Shown one piece after another: positions 13,561 to 24,212 of a DNA stretch of 64,000 nt. Location of the stretch: NCBI GenBank assembly GCA_003993805.1, contig RSEF01000004.1, positions 3,019,915 through 3,083,914 of the forward strand, in the 5' to 3' direction. Made by a program: the position numbers and the translations under genes. Below the pieces are notes generated by a model, which saw only the letters and a program-made list of their open reading frames with translations, made no database searches and had not been told where the DNA came from. Every line of letters begins with the position of its first letter. The first letter of the stretch is position 1. The DNA is from Himantopus leucocephalus. Taxonomy: Eukaryota; Chordata; Aves; Charadriiformes; Recurvirostridae.

Positions 13561-14521
13561 CTGGGCACAGTGTAGGAAAACAGCTGACACCGTGGGCCAG
13601 GGCCCGGGATCGGGAAATGCTCATGGATCACAACACAGGTAGTTGCAGATGTTTGCTAGGGAAAAGGGCATCCCGAGTTCCAATACTTGCTCCAAATGTT
13701 GTTTGGATACGTCTGCTCTAGTAGATTAAGAAGAGCTAGGAGATGTTCCTGCGTGCAGGAGCTCAGTTATTCTTAGTCTCGAGACAGCTCCAATGGCCCC
13801 CAGCACAGTTTTGGCATCTGCCAACGGACACCCTCCTGAACACTGTGCAGGCACGGGCTGGGTTTTAGCAGGAGGCAGGGAGCGTGCCCGCAGGCAGCAT
13901 GGCTGCACTGCCCACACTGCACGGACGGTTTGAGGGTACAGTCCTCATCCCTCTGGCTGAGCTCGGTGCCAGAGATCGGTCCAGGGCACACCACTAGTCA
14001 GACATAGCCTTTACATATCTAAGATTAAGGAGTCATTGGATAAAGAACAGATGTAAGAAGAGCGCACAAAGCAGGGTCTGAAGCCACAGGCTCCTCCTTT
14101 GGAGAAGGTGGCTGCCAGCACGGCTCTCCTGAGCTCCCACTGCCAGGATCCTCCTCCACAGCCAACCCAGCAGCTTCCCTCCAGCTGGGAAATCCTGCCA
14201 GCCCATGAAGTACCGCAGGGAATGGAGAATAGGGGCTCTGCATCAGCAGACCTTTCCCTCTGCCCGCGCCGGCGTAGGGATGGATGGGATCGTGCCTGGG
14301 ATATGGCCAGGTGGGAACAGGAGCAGGGGGCTGTTTCCAGACAGCTGCTCCCATCCTGCCAGAATGGGTGAAGAAGGCAACCTGAGCCAATTCATCTGTT
14401 TATTTACAGCTTTCAAAGCAGCCTCTTGCGGTATTCGTTACAGGTCACCCGCAGGAGGATCGTTGCACGTGGACAGTGACAGACAGTTTTTGTTTAGTCC
14501 TTATTCAGATGAAACCTCAGC

Positions 14522-14565
14522 TCAGCTGTCCTGGTTTGAGGTAAAACAGGACCAATTTTGTTCAG
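14522..14565 (+). mobile_element. possible 5' end of an avian LTR, cut by a gap
   Basis: The sequence from about 14528 begins TGTCCTGGTTTGAGG and runs into the assembly gap. A TGTCCTGGTTT start is typical of several avian endogenous-retrovirus LTRs. Only about 40 bases are visible, so the family and whether internal retroviral sequence exists cannot be told. No retroviral coding sequence was seen on either side of the gap. Confidence 0.3.
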
Positions 14566-14665
14566 NNNNNNNNNNNNNNNNNNNNNNNNNNNNNNNNNNN
14601 NNNNNNNNNNNNNNNNNNNNNNNNNNNNNNNNNNNNNNNNNNNNNNNNNNNNNNNNNNNNNNNNN
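14566..14665. other. assembly gap, exactly 100 N
   Basis: A run of exactly 100 N, the conventional placeholder for a gap of unknown size. Open frames spanning it are meaningless. Confidence 0.99.
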
Positions 14666-17551
14666 GACGGTAACGGGTCTTGCTTCTTGGCATATATTTC
14701 TCTCCAGGTCCCTACTCCTGAGCAAAACTTGATCAGCATTTGCTGCCAGGATGGCACTTTTCTGTGTGCCAAGGGTGAAGTCACAAGCAGGGGACAACTG
14801 CCCTCACCTCTCAACTGGAGATGGGTTTCTGCTGAGCTGATGGCAAAAGCTCCCTCCTCACCAGTACAGGCTGGCGTGTTATAGCTAATCAACATGCAGA
14901 TCCTGCACCTGTTTCGGGAAACGCCAGGCAGAAAACATCATTCTCAGCAGACTTTTCTGTGCAGGAACCCCTGCGTGATACGTGACCACACAAGACACCC
15001 AAATACATCATCCTCACCAAAAGCATCACTTCTCTCCAAGTGTCTTACAAGCATTTTCTACCTATAAACACAGATTTATTGAGGTCCCAGGTGCCATTTG
15101 TTGGGGTGCTTCACCTCTGCAATACCCCAGTTGCCAACAGAAGTGGTTTGGCTCCAGCAGGTCCCCACACCAGCAGCCCCAGATGGTGCCCCGAGCCCAG
15201 GGAAGTCGGGCTACAGCAAAGGCCAGTTTGGCTGGACCAAACTCAGCTCCAAGAGGCTGGGCCAGCGAGTCCCCCAGCATCTCAGCCCACTCCAGGTGCT
15301 ACCCTCAGCACAGTCTGTGCTGCTTAGACGAAGTTTTTAATTATATCATCGTAAATGATTATTATGTGACTATCACACTCTACTGCTGTGTATAGATAAA
15401 AATGTATTGTAGGGAAGAAGAGTCTGTATGTAGAGACTTTAAAATAAGACACAGAAAACAGTAATTGTTAACATTTAACTTGCAACATTTCCATTTAATT
15501 TTCAGCAATCTTTTTGAATAGTCTTTCCTACTGCACAAACAACACTGCCATTTCTCTTGCCATAACCATTGTCTCATTAAAAAAAGGGTAAAAAGAAAAA
15601 ACCCTCTGTTACAATAAAAATGTTTTGCAATGCACATATATATATAGCTTTACTGTACAATATTTTAAAATTTGGGAATGTGCGTATTATTTTTACATAT
15701 TCTGAAACTCACTTTTCCATGATGATTTCTATTTACAGTTGCACAATGCCTTTAATGCTGAGACACAGCCGTAACACTCAATGCTAACCCTTGAAAAGAA
15801 CTTTTAGCCAACTCTCCTCTTAGACACTTTCTCAAAGCAGTCCATGGTTATATCATTGAACTATAAGCTCTGCCCTCCTGTGGGTTTAGGGGGAACTGTA
15901 ACACTCCTCTACATGAACAGCTTTCATCCCTTTTCCACTTTACAGATCCTTGAAATTCTCTAAAAGGGGTTTCAGATCTTCTTGAAAATTCACATCTATA
16001 AATTGATCTGCAGGTGAATTTGCTTTTAAGTGCCTTTTGCTGACCCCCCCCAGGGATATGCAGACTGTGGCGTGAAGAGTGAACTTACACTCTTTGTCTA
16101 TCTGTAAAGATAGTTTCTCAAGCAGACCCCTGCCCCCAAGCCAAACTCCTTTTGCTCACTCTTACTCTACAGTATGAAAACTGTTTTCTTTAAGACAATA
16201 ACTTCATAAATACCATATCAAAACATGAATGCTATTCATTTATCAACCACTTTTCAAACTAAGAGTCTTAATCCTACAAGAATTTCTATTTCTGTCTTGA
16301 TGTATCACACATCTCGGGCTGGGCTTTGCTCCAGCAAAAGGCAGGCAGTGCTGCTTTTCCATGGGTTCACTGGAAAAGCACAGGAATGTTTCCCTCTGTC
16401 CAAGATTTTGAAGTTTTTCTTTACACAAGAAACATAGCCTGACCAGGTTTTTCACTGTACTGTACTCAAACTAAGATTCACCCATGTCTCACCTGGACTT
16501 ATCGGACCCTTGATCTCCAGGTCTTCCTAGAGATCTTCCCAAGGGCCTTGGGCTGCCTCTTTTCTGCAAGGGGTACACTCTTGAACAGGATCACACATCA
16601 CATACAGCTATTTTTAAAGAGGACTTCTGCATCATTTCTTTTTTTTTTTTAATTATTTCTTTAAAAAACTTTGTCAATAGTTCAGAAAGGCAGGCCTGAT
16701 CCTGCACTAGGCTCTGAGCACCCAGAGCTCTACTTTTAGGTAAAATCTCCTGAAGAACTGGAGTGGTAATCCAGATCCTGCAGCCAGCACTTGCAGGACC
16801 AGTCCCATTGAAATAAGTTGCAAATGCACATTAGGATACTGCATTTTTAAAACTGCACCCACAGCAAAGATTTTTCTAGAAATTCAGAAAGTGTGGGCAG
16901 ATCTGCTGCCCACGAGAGCGTGTCCAGAGAGCTGCTTGTGGTGGGAGAGGGGCTCAAGCCCAAGTTCCTGATCTGCAGACCCAGGCGCCAACCCTGCAGG
17001 TCTTCCACCTGCAATTATCCTGAAAGCTGAAATCCAAAGCAGAAGCAGCTGGGAGCAGAGCAGGAGTTACCCTGGCCTCTGCTGGGTACGTAATATAGTA
17101 GCTGTTTGAAGATTCAGGGAAAACTCTGCCCTCATTATTTGTCAGTAGTTCCCTGAGCGCCACATACAGCAAATGTGGTGTTTACATTTCCCACTGACTC
17201 AGAGAACTAATGGTCCTTGTAGAGTTGTGAAACGAAGCAAATGCCCAAATACAGGCTTTGAAGAGTTTGTTTACGTGAGTTTATCATCAGATCAACAGTT
17301 TTCTGGTGCTGGCTGGAGGTGGCTCCTCCGTGCTAAGTGGCTGTGCATGTCCAAGCAGTGCTTGCTCCTGGGGAAGGGGCTTGCCATCCCTGATGGCAGC
17401 TGTACCACCGAGTAGCATAAAATCAGGGACCATCCACTGTTATTATTACATATCTAACTGCAACAAAGGCTTGCAAGCCTCCATCATGTCCTCTGGAAGA
17501 GTTTGAGATCTCCGTTGCCCATCTGAGATCTTCGGGGAAGGTCTAGCTTCC
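14666..17551. other. probable CYSLTR1 3' flank, including candidate 3' UTR
   Basis: This lies downstream of the CYSLTR1 stop codon on the minus strand. Its AT-rich part (about 15340-16700) looks like untranslated or intergenic sequence. Minus-strand polyadenylation-type hexamers occur (ATTAAA at about 16650, 15495 and 15336; AATAAA at about 15068), but the sequence does not show which is used. A short TA repeat lies at about 15637-15647. No other gene was recognised. Confidence 0.4.
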
Positions 17552-18589
17552 TTACGAAGGGGCCACAGCTGCATTCCCATTCTCCCTGTGGCTTTCTCCA
17601 AAGGATTCCTCATCTTTCTCTCTTATAGAGAACTTCTTCCTGAAGGCTTGCGATAAGCTGGAGGAAGAAGCCTTCCTAAACGTGGTAAGTCTCTTCCGAA
17701 AGTTGCCCCCCGAGAAGAAATAGAGAAGTGGGTCAAAGCAACAGTTGGAAGCTGCCAAAGGGAGCGTAACCACGACCGATTTCTGTAGGTATATGGCATC
17801 CTCGCAGCTGGTGTTCTTCAGCCACAGCATGTGGAGGTGGACCGTACGCAGAATATGGTATGGGGCGAAGCTCACCAGGAAGGTGGCTGTCACAATGATG
17901 ATCATCCAGACCGCCTTCTTGCGGTTAGCCTGGTTCTTCTTCAAGGAATTTTTCAGTAAGGTCCTTATGATCATGGTGTAGCAGATAGTGATGACAATAA
18001 AGGGAAAAATGAAACCCACAAATAGGGCAATAAAATCCAGGATCACGACTAGAGTTTTCTTCTGAGTATTTTCTGGGGGTTCAAAGCATTTGGTCTTGTT
18101 GCCATGTTGGTATGACCCGTTTTGCAGAAAGGGAGTGCTTATCAGGGTAACAAAAATCCAGATGCCGATGCAGACAAATTTAGCCTTCTTCTCTGTTACC
18201 AAATTGATGTTCTGGACTGGAAAAACGATGGCTATGCAACGGAAGAAGCTCATTGCAGTCATGAAAAAAATGCTGCAATACAGGTTGACATACAATGCGT
18301 ATGAACTGATCCTGCACAGGAAGTCGCTGAAGAACCAGTTCCCTTTGTGGACGTAGTAGATGACACGCAGGGGCAGGGTGCACACGCAGAGGAAGTCGGA
18401 CACAGCGAGGTTCAGCATGTACACCTGGAAGGCCGTCTTTTGCCGGTATGTTTTTATGAGGACATACAACACAACGCCGTTGCCAACAAAGCCCATAATG
18501 CTGATCATGGAGTACAGCGTGGAGTAGACTCGGTTTCGGAAGTCATCGATGGAGTGATGGCATGACAAGTTTTCGAACACCACCGTCAT
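17552..18589 (-). CDS. CYSLTR1: cysteinyl leukotriene receptor 1
   Basis: A rhodopsin-class GPCR for cysteinyl leukotrienes (LTD4, LTC4), acting at the plasma membrane and in mammals signalling mainly through Gq. The 345 codons form one exon and match human CysLT1 (337 aa) over nearly the whole length, including YSTLYSMIS (22-30) and [18 protein letters not shown] (284-301). Visible landmarks: GN in TM1 (36-37), Asp65 in TM2, Cys92 and Cys168 for the extracellular disulfide, FRC at 116-118 in place of DRY, FAPYH in TM6 (241-245), DPLLY in TM7 (286-290), and a Ser-rich tail (309-313). N-glycosylation sequons lie at 7, 157, 164 and 259. I chose the Met at 18589 because it aligns with the family N-terminus and because a splice acceptor (TTTTTCATCCTTAG) lies just upstream at 18637-18636. 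The frame stays open to 18730, but that part is probably intron. The stop is TAA. CYSLTR2 fits the sequence much less well. Confidence 0.97.
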   Translation of the reverse strand: MTVVFENLSCHHSIDDFRNRVYSTLYSMISIMGFVGNGVVLYVLIKTYRQKTAFQVYMLNLAVSDFLCVCTLPLRVIYYVHKGNWFFSDFLCRISSYALYVNLYCSIFFMTAMSFFRCIAIVFPVQNINLVTEKKAKFVCIGIWIFVTLISTPFLQNGSYQHGNKTKCFEPPENTQKKTLVVILDFIALFVGFIFPFIVITICYTMIIRTLLKNSLKKNQANRKKAVWMIIIVTATFLVSFAPYHILRTVHLHMLWLKNTSCEDAIYLQKSVVVTLPLAASNCCFDPLLYFFSGGNFRKRLTTFRKASSSSLSQAFRKKFSIREKDEESFGESHRENGNAAVAPS

Positions 18590-18635
18590 GTTGCCTGGCT
18601 GAGGCCCCAGTTCCGCCTGGCAATGAATGTCAGGG
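18590..18635 (-). other. CYSLTR1: 5' UTR part of the CYSLTR1 coding exon
   Basis: The 46 bases between the predicted acceptor (AG at 18637-18636, after a pyrimidine-rich tract) and the initiator Met. A single coding exon preceded by a spliced noncoding leader is the known arrangement for CYSLTR1 in mammals. The acceptor is read from sequence only. Confidence 0.6.
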
Positions 18636-18637
18636 CT

Positions 18638-21600
18638 AAGGATGAAAAACTCAGGTGAGTTATGTAGAGCAGCACACGAAAATAAAATGCCATTATTACA
18701 TAGGAGGAAAAAACCCATCATCTCTCTCATGCAGGAGAGAACAGCTAGGAAGGCATGTGGATCTGCACAGATCGCTGTTATAACAACTGTCCGCTACAGC
18801 CACCTTTCTTAACCTGGTACCGACAACTGGCAAAGACGAGAGTCGTATTTTCGTAACTCCTCAGTCCAGGTGGCAACCTTCTTCCACTGAATTACCAAAA
18901 TGCTCTAATTCCTCACAAACTAAGGTAGCTACTCATTAGAGCAGCAGAGAGGAATGATGAAGGTGGCAATAGCACTGTGCAATTTAAAATATAAAGGCCA
19001 GATCTGGTCCCTAACGATTGCTCAGTCCTGCTTCTCCACATCGCCTAGCAAGCGCTGCCTCCCTGTGCTCCACCTCCACGCCTGTCTGCCTAAGGACAGG
19101 TCACTGCAGGAGAAGGTCTGCAAGAAGGTCCCTGAAACAGTGAAGAAAAACTGTTAAAAAAAAATTAAAGTAACCCCAAACCCTTTCATTGAAGGTGGGA
19201 GATGGTTCCAAGCCGGAGGCTGCTCAGTGCACAACCAGATGTTTGTCAGCTCCCCAAATTCTGCATTGCTCTCCTCTGCTCACAGGACTTTTTAAGCTTT
19301 CTTTGTTAATAAATATGTGTAATTATTAGCTTTGTAAGTGATATCGCGTACTATATCTGACCAACGGGAAGGATTGCTGTAGCAGAGAGGATGCTGCAGG
19401 GCTCCAGGTTCCCTGGCATTGCCTGGGCAGAGGTACTGCTGCAGCGCCCGGCAGACAGGGAGCGAAGCTGCAGGGAGGCTCACGTCAAGGAGAACAAACC
19501 TCTCGGTCTGGCAACATCTGCACTATCGAGGTAACTCCCCAGCAAAGGGTTTCTTCTTGGGTTTATTTTTCCACATTGCTTTCATTTACATTAGCGGGTC
19601 TGGGGCTCTCCAGAGTGGTCAGACCCTACAGCCAGGGAGGGTTTTCCGATCTGCCCAGCCAGTCTTTTGTGACATTTTGTTGTTTCCTTTTCTTATTCAT
19701 TTGAGTGCAGTGAGACATGACACTCTTAATTTGAGTTGGCCTAAAGTAAAGCAAGAGAAGAAATACATGCTTACTTATTTTCCCATTCATTTTCAATTTC
19801 TAATGGTTCAGACGCAGAATCTCACTTGCAGTCTGAGACCATGAAAACCCCCGATGATCAGAACTGCAGGATATGTGCAGGCTGAAATAACAGGACTTAA
19901 GAAAAATAATGATGAAAGCAACAGCTGGGACAAGATCAGTTATGAGAACCTACACCATGTATGTGCTCAAAGCTGGTGTTAAACGGTACGGATTTCCATC
20001 CACAAAAATAGTCTGGTAGCATTGAAGTAGAGTCTTTGTCTCTCTCTCTCTCTCCAGGATTTACTGGAATTTCAGAGCCACACTGGGACGCTCAAGGCTT
20101 CCAGGTTTCAATCAAGTTTCAGCTATTTGGGAGTTTGTACTCTTAAAACAATCCTTTTATTGTCTGCAATGCACAACATACATTAAAAGCTCACAGATAT
20201 CAGCAAGGTGGCACAGATATGACAGGAGGCAAAACCTGATGCAAGAGCGGATATTTTTTCTCCTTGGGCTATTTGCGGACGTGTTGGGGCGTGTGAGCGA
20301 CCGACTCTGCAAATGCACAAATGTCTTTGGCCAGAAGAGGCAGCCAACACTCGACACGGCTCTACTTGGCTCTGTCAGAAGCCGTAGATCAGTACCTTGT
20401 ACATCATCACTTACAGTTCACCTTAGCTTGCAGAAACGAAGCTTATCTAGAGATGCTCTTTGCAAATAACCCGTTAATCAGACGGAGGCAGTGAGTTTGC
20501 AGCCACGTCCTCTCCCTGCCCCACAAACGCCGCCTCTCGGCAGCCTGGTTCTGGTGGTGGCAGCATCCAGACCTCGGCCCCAGCTGGGATGAGTCTGGGC
20601 TCCTCGTGATGGAAAGCCCAGTGTGGGTCTGAAGACCAGAGATTGCCCCCACCAGCCTCTGGTGGCTCCAGCCACCCCCTCCTCTGCGAGGACCCGCCAG
20701 CAACACAGAGCTGCTGCTCCAGTGGAACGGTGCAGAGGAGACCGGGCCCTGGGTCCCGAGGGAGATGCTGAGAGATCCAGCCGTCAGCCCTCACCGCTGG
20801 CATCCTCGCTTGCCCGAGGTCGTCACTTCAAACTTGAGGTTCAAGTTATAAAAAGAGCATCACTGCAATAACATTTGAAAATCTCCGAGATAGGGCTAAA
20901 ACTAAGTTTGCGGTAACGTTGGTCTGATTTTAACCAATTGTTTGGGAGTAGCAGGTAGTGCAATATTTTCTGAAAAAAAGCTGTATGATCCCCATTCCTT
21001 GTTTTTATCTGTCAAGAAAATCTGATGTAGGTGATGAAGCTCTTCCTACCAGGTTAATGCCTCGCAAACAGACCTGCCGAGCAAAACCGTGCTACGCACT
21101 GTAAAAGCACATTGAGATTAGTGGCTCAATTATCTCATGAAAACTCATATAGATAAAATCTCTGTACTTACTAACACATCGTTCTTTCTCAGGCATTAAA
21201 AAAAACACAACCAAGATGTTTGAGATTAAGAGACTGGAATGATCTTTTGCACACTGAGGCTTTTTTCATCTGCCTGTACCTCCAGGCAGTTATCATCAGT
21301 ATGCAGAATGAGGAGAAAATGGGACAAACCAGGCTGCGTGGCCAACCCAGTGGGTAAACAGAGACGTTTTGCCTAAAAGCAGTAATGTGATGTAATGCTC
21401 AGAGAGGGGAAGAGGCTGCAGACGGAGAAAGGCACAGGAGCACTGGGGGAGCTGGGCAGCGCGGGCAGAACCTGCGTCTCCCAACAGCACATTTTGGGTC
21501 AGGTTCCCGCCTGCCTTTGGAAAGGGCGCAAGCCATGCACAGCTGCTGAAGGCACTGCTACCTTCCTGCCACCCCGGATTTCTCTTCCCTTCTGCCAGTT

Positions 21601-22329
21601 TAGCTATGCTGCCTAAGACAGAACTAAGAGATACTGGTAAACATCTCAGCCCATCATTTGCTCATTAGATAAACTTCCTTATTTAACCTATGCTTATTTG
21701 CGCACATTTCTTAAGTGGTATTGAGCTGGATTATAAACCTTTTACCTCCTTTGGGGACTAAATTTCAGTCTTTCAGCTGCTGTTCTTAAAAACATTAGCA
21801 AATAGTGAACAACCATGCAAGGTATTTGCCTAAAAGACAACAAATACCTGATGCTTATCAGATTTCTAAACACAATTTAGAGTATCTTTTGTAACCAAAA
21901 GGAAAAATGATGATTACCATATTTAAGTGGACTGCTAAAGTATAAGAGAGCTTCACATGTAGAAATGTATCTGTAAAAACCCCAAACCCCCACAAAACAC
22001 CATTTCCTAGCTGAGGCTTTAGACCAGGTGCGCGTCATGAATTGGAGCCGAATATAACTTCTGCCACTTTTTATTTGTATAGCTGTGATTCACCAAACCA
22101 TTTATTTACGCGCTGGTGAATCCAGCTCATTAGGAATGTACACAAGCGAGGGGGAGCAGTGAGGCTGGCTGAGAAAAGCATCCCAAACTATGCAAAACCC
22201 TCAACAACTGTTACCTTCCAGGTCTCACGCAGCGTAGCTGGACTTATAGTTGGTCGTAAGTAGAGGATACTAAATATAACTACACAGTCAAAGAGCATAC
22301 CACCAAAGAAGATACTATCGTCTGTTTCA
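18638..22329. other. gene-free stretch upstream of CYSLTR1, probable first intron
   Basis: If the CpG island to the right is the CYSLTR1 promoter, this is its first intron. It holds a short TC repeat (about 20039-20055) and otherwise unique sequence. No coding exon or CR1 copy was recognised. Open frames at about 20440-20870 overlap on both strands and look like chance frames in GC-richer DNA. Confidence 0.4.
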
Positions 22330-22664
22330 ACTCAGACACAAAGCACCGCCCGTCCCCAGGAACGCTCCGAGCGCTGCCCCGGGCTGAACTCGGCCCTCGG
22401 TGAAGGGGCGCAGGGACCGCCTCCCAGCGCCGAACGCGCCTCGCGGACACGGACTGCGCTCTGCGCGGGGGGCGCAGCTGGGGCGGGGGGGAGCACAACG
22501 CACAGTCGAAGCAGGCAGCACGCGCTAATTAATAACCCGGCTCGTTAGTACGAAACGCTGTAACTGAGCTCCGTGGGTATTTAGCCCGGCTGCAGACCGC
22601 CCCCTGCGACCGGGACACCGCAGCTCCCGCGGCCACCGGAGGCGGAGGCGGAGGCAGAGCCCAG

Positions 22665-23214
22665 CCCGTCCCGTCCCGTCCCGTCCCGTCCCGTCCCGTC
22701 CCGTCCCGTCCCGTCCCGTCCCGTCCCGTCCCGTCCCGTCCCGTCCCGTCCCGTCCCGTCCCGTCCCGTCCCGTCCCGTCCCGTCCCGTCCCGTCCCGTC
22801 CCGTCCCGTCCCGTCCCGTCCCGTCCCGTCCCGTCCCGTCCCGTCCCGTCCCGTCCCGTCCCGTCCCGTCCCGTCCCGTCCCGTCCCGTCCCGTCCCGTC
22901 CCGTCCCGTCCCGTCCCGTCCCGTCCCGTCCCGTCCCGTCCCGTCCCGTCCCGTCCCGTCCCGTCCCGTCCCGTCCCGTCCCGTCCCGTCCCGTCCCGTC
23001 CCGTCCCGTCCCGTCCCGTCCCGTCCCGTCCCGTCCCGTCCCGTCCCGTCCCGTCCCGTCCCGTCCCGTCCCGTCCCGTCCCGTCCCGTCCCGTCCCGTC
23101 CCGTCCCGTCCCGTCCCGTCCCGTCCCGTCCCGTCCCGTCCCGTCCCGTCCCGTCCCGTCCCGTCCCGTCCCGTCCCGTCCCGTCCCGTCCCGTCCCGTC
23201 CCGTCCCGTCCCGT
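22665..23214. repeat. perfect (CCCGT)110 pentanucleotide array
   Basis: 550 bases of uninterrupted CCCGT on the plus strand, ACGGG on the minus strand, amounting to 110 copies with no variant unit visible. On the minus strand, runs of three G separated by two bases (GGGACGGGACGGG) are well suited to G-quadruplex formation. Because five is coprime to three, every frame on both strands stays open (GTGRD repeats on minus, PVPSR on plus), which produces several long meaningless open frames. Its right end is 18 bases from the predicted splice donor, so if the promoter call is right it begins almost at the start of the first intron. Confidence 0.97.
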
Positions 23215-23233
23215 GACCCCGCCGAGCACTCAC

Positions 23234-23295
23234 CGCCGCCCAGCCGCACACACCGCTCCGCCCGCACCGCCCCTCCGCCGCCCTTAAGCCGGGCG
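23234..23295 (-). other. candidate noncoding first exon (CYSLTR1 leader?)
   Basis: A GC-rich leader ending at a strong donor (GT at 23233-23232, consensus GTGAGT), lying just downstream of the GC boxes on the minus strand. It could join to the CYSLTR1 acceptor at 18636 across an intron of about 4.6 kb. The upstream limit is a guess from the position of the GC boxes. No transcript evidence is available. Confidence 0.3.
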
Positions 23296-23644
23296 CGCCC
23301 CGCCCCGCCCCGCCCCGCCCCGGCCCGGCCCCCCCCGGGACCCCCCCGGCGCCCCCTCCCCGCTTCCTTCGGGGGGAGCCGGTCTGCGCCGGGAGCGCCC
23401 GTCCCGAGGGCGGGGGGCGCTCGGCCCCCCCGGGCGCGGCGGGGCTGTGGCGGTCGGGGCTGGGGCGAACCGGCGCCTTTTCGTTTTCTCCCGGCGGCTG
23501 CAGAGCCACCGCCTCCTCTGCGGGGACGGGCGGGAGCACTTTTGGGGGATGTGTTTGCCTACGGCGGGGGTGCTTCCAATTTGCACCTGCTTGTGGCATC
23601 TACGGCAGCCCCGCAGGGGTAACTCGCCATGAAGAACCTCCATC

Positions 23645-24212
23645 TTCCGCAGAACGGTTTGGGTTGGGAGGGACCTTAAAGATCACCCAGTGCCACCCCC
23701 CTGCCCTGGGCAGGGACACCTCCCACCACCCCACGTTGCTCCAAGCCCCGTCCAACCTGGCCTTGAACACCTCCAGGGATGGGGCAGCCACAGCTTCTCG
23801 GGGCAACCTGCCCCAGGGGCTCACCGCCCGCACAGTCAGGAATTTCCTCCTCACATCTCACCTCAGTCTCCCCTCTGTCAGTTTAAAACCGTTCCCCCTT
23901 GTCCTATCACTCCACTCCCTAATGAAGAGTCCCTCCCCAGCTCTCCTGGAGCCCCTTTAGGTACTGGACAGGGCTATAAGGTCTCCCTGGAGCCTTCTTT
24001 TCTCCAGGCTGAACACCCCCAACTCTCTCAGCCTGTCCTCATAGGAGAGGTGCTCCAGCCCTCTGGTCATCTTTGTGGCCCTCCTCTGGACTCGCTCCAA
24101 CAGGTCCATGTCCTCCTTATGTCGCAGGCTCCAGAGCTGGACGCAGTACTCCACGCGGGGTCTCACAAGAGTGGAGTAGAGGGGCAGAATCACCTCCCTC
24201 GATCTCCCTCAT
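23645..24212 (-). mobile_element. CR1 LINE, 5'-truncated, minus strand
   Basis: The 3' end of a CR1 non-LTR retrotransposon. The reverse complement of the CR1 3' tail begins near 23655 (GGTTTGGGTTGGGAGGGACC). The minus-strand frame at 23957-24193 reads as the C-terminal part of the reverse-transcriptase ORF, with [29 protein letters not shown] and [14 protein letters not shown]. That frame is open but covers only the last part of the protein, and the element is 5'-truncated near 24.2 kb as is usual for CR1. It cannot move by itself. Confidence 0.93.

Larger units (their letters stand above)
8832..14565. other. gene-free stretch between receptor relic and first gap
   Basis: No coding exon or CR1 element was recognised. 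Contents are mostly unique, AT-leaning sequence with a T-run at about 12471-12486. A tRNA-derived SINE-like sequence at about 13400-13560 is listed separately. The scattered open frames are short and unlike known proteins. Confidence 0.55.
22330..23560 (-). promoter_or_regulatory. CpG island with GC boxes, candidate minus-strand promoter
   Basis: A sharply bounded, CpG-dense block, the only large one in the window. At 23296-23323 the minus strand carries tandem GGGGC units (Sp1-type GC boxes). Next comes a purine-rich GC leader, then a consensus splice donor (GGCG then GTGAGT) at 23233-23232. That order of GC boxes, short leader and donor suggests transcription on the minus strand, toward CYSLTR1. 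The island also holds the pentanucleotide array listed separately. Another promoter, such as a noncoding RNA, is possible; no plus-strand gene was recognised to the right. Confidence 0.5.

Noticed and set aside
22330..23214. CRISPR array reading of the tandem pentamer
   Set aside because: There are no spacers, and the window is vertebrate; it is a simple-sequence repeat.
22525..23599. Long minus-strand frames (228-356 residues) of repeated GTGRD
   Set aside because: They are produced by the (ACGGG)n array, in which all frames are open; there is no independent coding evidence.
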